Of a DNA stretch of 5,779 nucleotides, positions 1 through 4,843 are shown in pieces; position 1 is the stretch's first letter; every line of letters begins with the position of its first letter. A program made the translations under genes and the position numbers. The stretch is from Bacillota bacterium (GTDB lineage: Bacteria; Bacillota; Clostridia; Clostridiales; Clostridiaceae): contig JAEXSY010000093.1 in assembly GCA_023440105.1 (NCBI GenBank), forward strand, positions 1-5,779. Reading direction: 5' to 3'. The notes under the pieces were generated by a model that saw nothing but the letters and a program-made list of their open reading frames with translations, did no database searches and was not told the origin of the DNA.

Positions 1-269
1 GAATAAATCACAAGAGAAACCACTGTTGAAGACACAGAAGCTAAGAAGGAGTTTAGGGTATATCTTAAAAAGTTATATTCCTCAAATAAATAAGAAAAGG
101 CCCCAAAGGTGATATTTTCTGGAAGAGAGAAGGGACTGCTGAGAATCTGTGCATTGGTCTTAAAGGAGGAGATTATTATCCATATTATCGGTAATATAGA
201 TACTGCTACCGTAAAGATTAAAACTCCATAGATAAATATATTCACTAATATTTTTTTAGTAATTTTCAC
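1..269 (-). CDS. CUT1-type ABC transporter permease, MalG/UgpE-like (3' end cut by window edge)
   Basis: This is the second inner-membrane permease of a carbohydrate-type (CUT1) ABC importer; only the first 89 codons lie in the window. A GTG start at 269-267 sits 8 bases after a strong GGAGG (282-278), which directly follows the stop codon of the upstream permease, so the two are tightly co-transcribed. The visible protein begins MKITKK, followed by one long hydrophobic segment (about residues 7-34) ending in PIIWIIISSFKT. This is the hallmark first helix and following Ser-Phe-Lys turn of MalG-type permeases. Next comes PFSLPENITFGAFSYLF, the periplasmic-side segment usual in this family, and then the start of helix 2 at TLNSFLASVSSTVVSL. 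The EAA loop that contacts the ATPase would lie beyond the left edge. The family assignment is firm; the substrate cannot be read from this piece. Confidence 0.9.
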   Translation of the reverse strand, partial: MKITKKILVNIFIYGVLIFTVAVSILPIIWIIISSFKTNAQILSSPFSLPENITFGAFSYLFEEYNFLRYTLNSFLASVSSTVVSLVIY

Positions 270-277
270 TATGAACA

Positions 278-282
278 CCTCC
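278..282 (-). promoter_or_regulatory. Ribosome-binding site of the second permease
   Basis: GGAGG begins on the base right after the TAA stop (285-283) of the preceding permease gene and is followed 8 bases later by the GTG at 269-267. It fixes a GTG start for a gene that is otherwise easy to miss, because the reading frame runs off the left edge. Confidence 0.85.
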
Positions 283-1197
283 TTAATATACGCTTTCATT
301 CATTCTAAAGGATTTATTTATTATAAATAATGTAGCTAGGCCTATGATGAACATGATAACCCCTATTGAGTTAGCATAGCCATGCTTTAGGTTCATTATA
401 GAATTTACAAGAATAAGAGGAAGATTCATGGTATCATCCCCTGGTCCCCCGGAAGTGGTAAGGACTATGGTTTCATACATGGCAACCCTGGAGGTTATAG
501 ATAATATCATGGCTGTACCAATTGCATTTCTGCATAGGGGAAGATGAATTTTAAAGGCTATCTGAAGGGCCGTGGCTCCATCAACCTTAGCTGCTTCATT
601 AACCTCCTCTGGAATAGCCAGGAGGTCATTTAAGACAATCAAGGTGACTATTACAGCAAAGAATAGCCAGGTAAAGGTTACAGCCCAGAAGGCATAGGGG
701 GAATTGTAAAACCACTGAACATTAAAATCTGGATTTACCTTTCTTATAAGATTGTTCAATATCCCCATATCATTATTAAAGATAAATTTGTATATTAAAG
801 CCCAGGCAGCGGTGGAAATAACATTGGGAACCATGAATACTGCCCTGGTGAACTTCCAGCCCTTTGGCTTTCTGAAAAGAATAAAGGCCACTAAAACTCC
901 AAAGCCCACATGAAGGGTCATGGCAATAAGGGACCAGAGAAGTAGGTTTCTAATAGAATACAAAAATGCCTTGTTGGTAAATAGTCTTATATAGTTTCCC
1001 ATTCCTACAAACTCCGGTGTATTGAAGCCATTCCATTCTGTAAAGGAGGTGGTAAATACCGTAATGATAGGAATTAAATAAAAAGCTAAAAATACTGCTA
1101 TAGATGGAAGTAAAAACAAATAAATCAATGGATAGTTTCGCCTTTCCATGGCACTTATACTTGTTTTATTACTTGATTTTCTAGCTATTTTCTTCAC
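283..1197 (-). CDS. CUT1-type ABC transporter permease, MalF/UgpA-like
   Basis: This is the first inner-membrane permease of the CUT1 importer, pairing with the permease encoded just downstream. About 304 residues are predicted from a GTG at 1197, the normal length for the family. Visible landmarks, numbered from that GTG, are a basic N-terminus, helix 1 at about 24-46 (contains LLPSIAVFLAFYLIPI), the segment SFTEWNGF, several further hydrophobic helices, and the EAA loop at about 201-220 (EAAKVDGA ... IHLP) that docks on the ATPase. The late TSGGPGDDT segment is also typical of MalF/UgpA relatives. The start is uncertain. The frame is open further upstream into the binding-protein gene, but those residues look non-native. 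GTG 1197 (encoding MKKIARK) and ATG 1149 (MERRNY) are the two sensible starts, and neither has a strong ribosome-binding site. No dedicated ATPase gene is visible; Gram-positive CUT1 systems often share one MsmX-like ATPase. Confidence 0.9.
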   Translation of the reverse strand: MKKIARKSSNKTSISAMERRNYPLIYLFLLPSIAVFLAFYLIPIITVFTTSFTEWNGFNTPEFVGMGNYIRLFTNKAFLYSIRNLLLWSLIAMTLHVGFGVLVAFILFRKPKGWKFTRAVFMVPNVISTAAWALIYKFIFNNDMGILNNLIRKVNPDFNVQWFYNSPYAFWAVTFTWLFFAVIVTLIVLNDLLAIPEEVNEAAKVDGATALQIAFKIHLPLCRNAIGTAMILSITSRVAMYETIVLTTSGGPGDDTMNLPLILVNSIMNLKHGYANSIGVIMFIIGLATLFIINKSFRMNESVY

Positions 1198-1218
1198 CTG
1201 CTTTCTAGATTTAAATAG

Positions 1219-1259
1219 ATATAGGCAATAAGGATTTTTATTTCGCTTATTGCCTATAT
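1219..1259 (-). other. Intercistronic RNA hairpin, perfect 14-bp stem
   Basis: ATATAGGCAATAAG (arm 1219-1232 on the plus strand) is exactly complementary to CTTATTGCCTATAT (1246-1259), with a 13-base loop (1233-1245). It sits 11 bases after the binding-protein stop codon (1273-1271) and before the permease start. On the transcribed strand it is followed by CTATTTAAATC, not a U-run, so it is not a classical terminator. The position matches hairpins in other importer operons that partly stop transcription or protect the upstream mRNA end, giving more binding protein than permease. That role is inferred. Confidence 0.7.
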
Positions 1260-1270
1260 ATTTTACATAG

Positions 1271-2617
1271 CTACTTAGCCTCTGCTGCCTTAGCAGAAAG
1301 CTCACTGCAGAACTCCTCTGCACTTAGGGTTCCGTCATAAAGCTTAGGTAGAAGCTTGGCAAATTCTGAGTCCGCCACAGAGGAAGGCATCATCTCTAGA
1401 AGATTCTGCACATAGGTTACATCCTCGCCCTGTGAAGCCTCTGCTAAATCTGCAAGAACCTGAGTTTCCTTTAGCTTTTCATTGAAGCTCTCACTGTACT
1501 CTAGCTTTGGAGCAATTCCGCCTTCTGCAAGGATATAGGCTTCAATTTCTTCAGGAGAATATCTAAATTCAAGATAAGCAAGGGCTACCTCCAGTGCCTC
1601 TTCAGAAACAGTTGAAGGAATCCATAGGTCTCCATAAAAAGCGGTGTTTGCTAGAGCAATCTTTCCAGGATATATGTCTGCTCTTACATTGCTTCCATCA
1701 AAGCCGTTACTCCATTTATCGCTGGAAGCTTCACTAAAATCTCCAGACATCCATGGTCCATTGAACATAACTGCTGCATTATTGCTCATAAAGGTATTGG
1801 CCATATCAGCATAGCCTCCTCCTATGGAATTGGAGGTTGCCTTTTCATCAAAAACTTCCTTTAGCTTTTCAACAGCACTGACTATGATAGGATCTGTATA
1901 GTCATAAAGGATCTTGCTGCTGTTTTCCTTGAGGAATTCAGTGCCTCCTTCTTCATTTGCTATTAAGGCTGTTAAGAAAAGACCGCTTGTCCAAGCATTT
2001 TCTGCCGACTGGAAGGGTATCTTATTATCCCCTAAGGAGTCGACAAATTCATCCACCGTCATTTCTCCCACAGGCTTTTCTGGGGTATAAAGCTCTGAAT
2101 TGTAGAACATACCAAGAGGTCTTACGGTTACCATAGGCATTATAACCACCTTGCCATCTCTGGTTACAAAATCTAGAGACTCATCGATAACCAGATCCTT
2201 AACCTCAGGGGTATCATTTAACCACTGGCTTAAGTCATATACCATGTCATTTGCTACTGCCACTTCTTCAAACCACTGTACATCTATACCTCCGGAAGCT
2301 GGTGGATGCACTAAGAAGGGAAGCATGTTCTGAAGGGACATCTGCTTTATTTTTTCAGCATAGTTTGTCTGAGTTACCTCCTCAAGAACAATTTTGTATT
2401 TATCCTTATGTTTTTCATTAAAACGTTCAATATGAGGCTCAAAAAATATAGCTCCTACATTTTCACCAGTCATATATGTTGGTAGGGTTACTTCTATTAC
2501 ACCATCACTATTAACCTTGGCTCCACCTGTGCCTTTCTTAGTATCGCCTCCACAGGCTACCAGGGATAGAGAGAGTATTGCTGCGGATATTAACCCAATA
2601 GTTTTTTTTAATACCAT
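1271..2617 (-). CDS. CUT1-type ABC transporter solute-binding lipoprotein
   Basis: This is the extracellular, membrane-anchored substrate-binding protein of the importer, 448 residues from the ATG at 2617. A lipoprotein signal peptide is clear: MVLKK, a hydrophobic stretch, then the lipobox LVAC with Cys22 followed by GG, after which a short linker (DTKKGTGG) leads to the mature domain. The length and the MFNGPWMSGDF segment (about 284-294) and GGIAP segment (about 366-370) fit the SBP_bac_1 superfamily that binds oligosaccharides, sugars or glycerol-3-phosphate (MalE, MsmE, UgpB). The start at 2617 is preferred because GGAGG lies 7 bases before it and the signal peptide then begins correctly; an upstream in-frame start at 2650 would add 11 residues with no ribosome-binding site. 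The gene has its own promoter region with a LacI-type operator and is followed by two permease genes. The substrate is unknown; a sugar is most likely given the LacI-family neighbour. Confidence 0.93.
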   Translation of the reverse strand: MVLKKTIGLISAAILSLSLVACGGDTKKGTGGAKVNSDGVIEVTLPTYMTGENVGAIFFEPHIERFNEKHKDKYKIVLEEVTQTNYAEKIKQMSLQNMLPFLVHPPASGGIDVQWFEEVAVANDMVYDLSQWLNDTPEVKDLVIDESLDFVTRDGKVVIMPMVTVRPLGMFYNSELYTPEKPVGEMTVDEFVDSLGDNKIPFQSAENAWTSGLFLTALIANEEGGTEFLKENSSKILYDYTDPIIVSAVEKLKEVFDEKATSNSIGGGYADMANTFMSNNAAVMFNGPWMSGDFSEASSDKWSNGFDGSNVRADIYPGKIALANTAFYGDLWIPSTVSEEALEVALAYLEFRYSPEEIEAYILAEGGIAPKLEYSESFNEKLKETQVLADLAEASQGEDVTYVQNLLEMMPSSVADSEFAKLLPKLYDGTLSAEEFCSELSAKAAEAK

Positions 2618-2624
2618 AAATTCT

Positions 2625-2629
2625 CCTCC
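2625..2629 (-). promoter_or_regulatory. Ribosome-binding site of the solute-binding protein
   Basis: GGAGG, followed by AGAATTT and then ATG at 2617. It decides between the ATG at 2617 and the longer frame opening at 2650, in favour of the shorter protein, whose signal peptide begins MVLKK. Confidence 0.85.
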
Positions 2630-2654
2630 ATTTCTTGTGATTGTAAACAACTCG

Positions 2655-2681
2655 TTAATATTTCGAAAACGTTTTTGTAAA
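2655..2681 (-). promoter_or_regulatory. Candidate promoter of the solute-binding protein operon
   Basis: On the minus strand TTTACA (2681-2676, a 4/6 to 5/6 match to the -35 box) is followed after 15 bases by TATTAA (2660-2655). The spacer holds the LacI-type operator. A second possible -10 box, TACAAT, lies at 2645-2640 with only a weak -35 upstream and would leave a very short leader before GGAGG. Whichever is used, the operator overlaps the promoter. The region lies immediately after the regulator gene's terminator, so a promoter is needed here. Confidence 0.45.
2664..2677. promoter_or_regulatory. LacI-type operator upstream of the importer operon
   Basis: CGAAAACGTTTTTG is a 14-bp CG-centred near-palindrome with one mismatched pair. 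It is identical at 13 of 14 positions to the perfect palindrome in front of the LacI-family gene (3745-3758). It lies 47 bases upstream of the binding-protein start codon, inside the candidate promoter. An A-run/CG/T-run palindrome is the usual operator shape for LacI-family regulators, whose hinge leucine inserts at the central CG step. Repression of the importer is inferred. Confidence 0.75.
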
Positions 2682-2687
2682 AGGAAG

Positions 2688-2718
2688 AAAAAAAGGATTT
2701 AGGACAAAGCCTTAAATC
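2688..2718 (-). terminator. Rho-independent terminator of the LacI-family gene
   Basis: On the minus strand GATTTA (2718-2713), a bulged A, GG, the loop CTTTGT, CC and TAAATC (2701-2696) form a hairpin. It is followed by one C and seven T (2694-2688). The left arm contains the gene's TAA stop codon (2714-2712). A run of six A just before the stem (2724-2719) can extend it against the T-run. It separates the regulator transcript from the importer operon. Because of the A-run it could also work weakly in the other direction, although no plus-strand gene needs it. Confidence 0.75.
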
Positions 2719-3728
2719 TTTTTTACACTATCTCTTATAACTAATTGATATTCAGTGACTATCTTATGGGCAGTAGCTTTGCGATTTATAATATTCATCA
2801 GTAAACCTGCTGCAGCATAGCCTCTGTTTTTTATCTTTTGATCGATGGTTGTTATTGCTGGTTCTATATATGAAGCCATGTTTACACCATCAAAGCCTGT
2901 TACAGAAAAATCCTCAGGAACCCTATAGCCGCAATCCTTTATTGCTCTAATTACCCCAATGGCCATTAAGTCACTCATGGCTACGAAGGCTGTAAATTCC
3001 TTCCCCTTCTCTTCTATAAGCTTTTTAGCTTCATTGTAAGCATCAGCCTCTGAAAATTCACCATAGATAATTTCCATATCCTCCAGGGAAAGTCCTGCTT
3101 CTTCAACAGCTCTTGCAAAACCCATATACCTTTCCTTAGATACCAGAGCTTCCTTCTTTCCATAAACAAGAACAAGCTTCCTATGGTTATTTTTAAGTAC
3201 GAACTCTGTTATCTCCTGAAAGGCCTTCTGATCCTCCATGAGTACATTGCCTAGCTTATTTCCTTCCAGCTCTACATCCACCGTTACACAGGGAAACTGG
3301 ATATTCTTTAGAGATTTAAGATACTCATCACTGGTTTTAAGCCCCAATAAAAGGGCTCCTGACAGGCTATGCTCCAGGCAGAACTGATCATAGGTCTTTT
3401 CCTTTTGATATTTGGAATCTATGGCATAGGTTGCTATTTCTATGGAATGCTCCAGTGAATAGCCATAAGCTCCCTTCATGAGAAGAAATTGAAACTCATC
3501 AATATCTGACTCCTCCATAAACCCTGAAACTATCATTGCGATATTAATCTTATTCTTTTTAGATAAATTCCTTGCACTGATGTTGGGCACGTAGCCTAAT
3601 TCCTTGGCCACCTGAAAAATCCTATTTTTAGTGTCCTCTTTTATATCACTGTATTCATTAAATGCTCGAGACACGGTGCTCACAGATACCCCAGCTTTTC
3701 GTGCAACATCTCTTATAGAAGAAGCCAA
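2712..3728 (-). CDS. LacI-family transcriptional regulator
   Basis: This is a DNA-binding repressor with a sugar-binding-protein-like effector domain, 338 residues, the family's standard length. The N-terminal helix-turn-helix is clear (about residues 4-24, IRDVARKAGVSVSTVSRAFN), followed by the third helix region (KNRIFQVAKELGYVPN) and the hinge SARNL (51-55). Leu55 is the expected minor-groove-inserting residue. The C-terminal part has SDLMAIG (252-258), VPEDFSVTGFDG (270-281), TTIDQ (293-297) and a closing VIRDS, all usual for effector-binding domains of this family. The start is a TTG at 3728, 8 bases after AAAGGGAG (3744-3737); no ATG fits, because the conserved helix begins two or three residues later. 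The gene has its own promoter, an operator next to its ribosome-binding site and a terminator at its stop codon, so it is a single-gene unit. It probably represses itself and the importer downstream. The effector is unknown. Confidence 0.95.
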   Translation of the reverse strand: MASSIRDVARKAGVSVSTVSRAFNEYSDIKEDTKNRIFQVAKELGYVPNISARNLSKKNKINIAMIVSGFMEESDIDEFQFLLMKGAYGYSLEHSIEIATYAIDSKYQKEKTYDQFCLEHSLSGALLLGLKTSDEYLKSLKNIQFPCVTVDVELEGNKLGNVLMEDQKAFQEITEFVLKNNHRKLVLVYGKKEALVSKERYMGFARAVEEAGLSLEDMEIIYGEFSEADAYNEAKKLIEEKGKEFTAFVAMSDLMAIGVIRAIKDCGYRVPEDFSVTGFDGVNMASYIEPAITTIDQKIKNRGYAAAGLLMNIINRKATAHKIVTEYQLVIRDSVKKI

Positions 3729-3736
3729 AACAAAAA

Positions 3737-3744
3737 CTCCCTTT
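3737..3744 (-). promoter_or_regulatory. Ribosome-binding site of the LacI-family gene
   Basis: AAAGGGAG is followed by 8 bases and the TTG start at 3728. It directly abuts the operator palindrome (3745-3758) and supports the TTG as the real start. Confidence 0.7.
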
Positions 3745-3758
3745 CAAAAACGTTTTTG
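3745..3758. promoter_or_regulatory. LacI-type operator, autoregulatory site
   Basis: CAAAAACGTTTTTG is a perfect 14-bp palindrome centred on CG. It lies in the leader of the LacI-family gene, about 12 bases downstream of the predicted -10 box, so it would cover roughly positions +5 to +18 of the transcript. Bound protein would block initiation or early elongation. It matches the site at 2664-2677 at 13 of 14 positions. It does not fit the CcpA cre pattern, which starts TG and ends CA, whereas this site starts CA and ends TG. Confidence 0.8.
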
Positions 3759-3769
3759 GTAACATTTAC

Positions 3770-3798
3770 ATAGTACCATTAATTAGTAGAATTATCAA
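3770..3798 (-). promoter_or_regulatory. Promoter of the LacI-family gene (extended -10)
   Basis: On the minus strand TTGATA (3798-3793, five of six to the -35 consensus) is followed by exactly 17 bases and TACTAT (3775-3770). TGG immediately before the -10 gives an extended -10 element (TGnTACTAT). The very AT-rich sequence upstream (about 3800-3835) could help polymerase binding. Start of transcription would be near 3763, leaving a leader of about 35 bases that contains the operator and ribosome-binding site. Confidence 0.6.
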
Positions 3799-3837
3799 TA
3801 TATTATATTTATTTAAAAAATAATTCATATTATTATG

Positions 3838-3870
3838 AAGACTAGATATTATTGAAAAACATCTAGTCTT
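3838..3870 (-). terminator. Possible weak terminator after the phosphodiesterase gene
   Basis: AAGACTAGAT (3838-3847) and ATCTAGTCTT (3861-3870) form a perfect 10-bp stem with a 13-base loop. It lies about 95 bases downstream of the phosphodiesterase stop codon and upstream of the regulator's promoter, where a terminator would be expected. Against a strong call, the stem has only three G/C pairs, and the nearest T-run on the minus strand (TTATTTTTT) begins about 10 bases after it. It could instead be a binding site or a 3'-end stabilising hairpin. Confidence 0.4.
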
Positions 3871-3964
3871 AGTGATATCCCTTTATATTAACTTTACTTC
3901 ATATTTCAATAAATAATATAATATCCATAAAATTTCACTCATGAGCTCTTCAAGCAATTATATT

Positions 3965-4825
3965 CTAGGAAAAATACTCCTCCCTATACCTATACAATAG
4001 TGCTGGCCAGTCTGTTTGAATTATATCTATTTCTTTATCAAATAGCTTTCCCCAGCCCTTTTCTGGTCCTTCAATTAAGGATAAATTATCATCTAAATGA
4101 GCAAATAGGACAATTTCATCATCTAAGGTTATAGCATTTGCCCAGACAAAAAGTCCCATGGACTTGAGTTTCTTAATTGTCTCATCACTGAATAACTCAT
4201 TTTCTTCATCTCTTGCTATGAGTTCTATCCCAACAGTATTTATGTTCTTATAGCTCATTACCTCCTGAATATCCTCCCAAGTGTAAGCTATAGGCATGAA
4301 CATATATTTATCAGGACATTGTTCCAGAAAATCTAATATTTCCTTTTTTGCTGGAGCTTTCAATAGAGCTTGCTTTATAGCATTTGGATATTTATTTAAT
4401 ATCTCTATCACCTGAGGAAATATGTCCCATGCACGGTCTATATTATAAAGCTCTCCTTGCTGAAAGGTTTTAACCACATCCTCAAAGCTCTCTGCCTTAT
4501 AATTACATATAACCCCTGAGCTATTATAATAATTAAGAGAATCTATCTCCTTAGAGCTCAGAGTCTTAATATTCTTCTCTATCCTAAAGTTTCTAAGCTC
4601 TGTGCCATCATGGAAGGTATACAGCACTCCATCAGTAGAGGATATAACATCCATTTCAAACATATCCGCCCCCATATCCAAAGAAATCTTATAGGCCGGT
4701 ATGGTATTTTCGATAATATTTCCACCTGGAGAACCTCTATGAACCGCAATTAAGGACTTCTTATCCTTAAGTTTCCTATTTAATATTTCATTTATTTCTT
4801 TAAATCTTTCTTGCCCTATATTCAA
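3965..4825 (-). CDS. Glycerophosphodiester phosphodiesterase family protein, cytoplasmic
   Basis: This is a GDPD-family TIM-barrel enzyme, 286 residues, expected to hydrolyse glycerophosphodiesters or related phosphodiesters, releasing glycerol-3-phosphate and an alcohol, with a metal ion. Visible active-site motifs are HRG (His29, Arg30), ENT (39-41), EMD (Glu57, Asp59) and FHDGTE (His72), where the two histidines are the general acid and base of the family. NIDR (128-131) stands where classical members such as UgpQ have N-I-E-I-K, LLK (154-156) follows, and the ending DIIQTDWP (267-274) is typical. There is no signal peptide or membrane helix, so it acts in the cytoplasm on an imported or internal substrate. 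The start is a TTG at 4825, the first codon after an in-frame TAA, with AAAGGA about 10 bases upstream. It begins 18 bases after the stop of the ABC permease gene, so the two are probably one operon. The family is certain; the exact substrate is not. Confidence 0.93.
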   Translation of the reverse strand: MNIGQERFKEINEILNRKLKDKKSLIAVHRGSPGGNIIENTIPAYKISLDMGADMFEMDVISSTDGVLYTFHDGTELRNFRIEKNIKTLSSKEIDSLNYYNSSGVICNYKAESFEDVVKTFQQGELYNIDRAWDIFPQVIEILNKYPNAIKQALLKAPAKKEILDFLEQCPDKYMFMPIAYTWEDIQEVMSYKNINTVGIELIARDEENELFSDETIKKLKSMGLFVWANAITLDDEIVLFAHLDDNLSLIEGPEKGWGKLFDKEIDIIQTDWPALLYRYREEYFS

Positions 4826-4843
4826 TTATTTTCATTCCTTTCA

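Noticed and set aside
1195..1323. Upstream extension of the first permease to a GTG at 1323, overlapping the binding-protein gene
   Set aside because: The added residues are translated from the 3' end of the binding-protein gene and from the intercistronic hairpin. They lack family resemblance, and there is no ribosome-binding site before that GTG.
2151..2333. Plus-strand open frame of 60 codons inside the binding-protein gene
   Set aside because: It lies antisense within a well-supported gene, has no recognisable domain and no convincing ribosome-binding site.
2420..2427. AAAACGTT resembling an operator core inside the binding-protein gene
   Set aside because: It has only half of the palindrome and is explained by the codons for Glu-Arg-Phe; the flanking bases do not match the two real sites.
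2618..2650. Longer start of the solute-binding protein at 2650
   Set aside because: It adds 11 residues before a complete lipoprotein signal peptide. The GGAGG at 2629-2625 serves the ATG at 2617.
2517..2702. Plus-strand open frame of 61 codons across the binding-protein promoter
   Set aside because: It is the reverse complement of a signal peptide, operator and terminator, with a low-complexity lysine-rich end.
3745..3758. CcpA cre site interpretation of the palindrome
   Set aside because: The cre pattern starts with TG and ends with CA; this palindrome starts with CA and ends with TG, and it matches the second site next to the importer operon.
3802..3807. TATAAT on the minus strand as the -10 box of the regulator gene
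   Set aside because: No acceptable -35 box is found 16-18 bases upstream. The TTGATA/17/TGGTACTAT promoter closer to the gene is much better.
3882..3942. Possible 19-residue peptide (ATG at 3942, MSEILWILYY...) downstream of the phosphodiesterase
   Set aside because: It is too short, has only a weak GAAGAG-like site upstream, and the composition is what AT-rich non-coding DNA gives.
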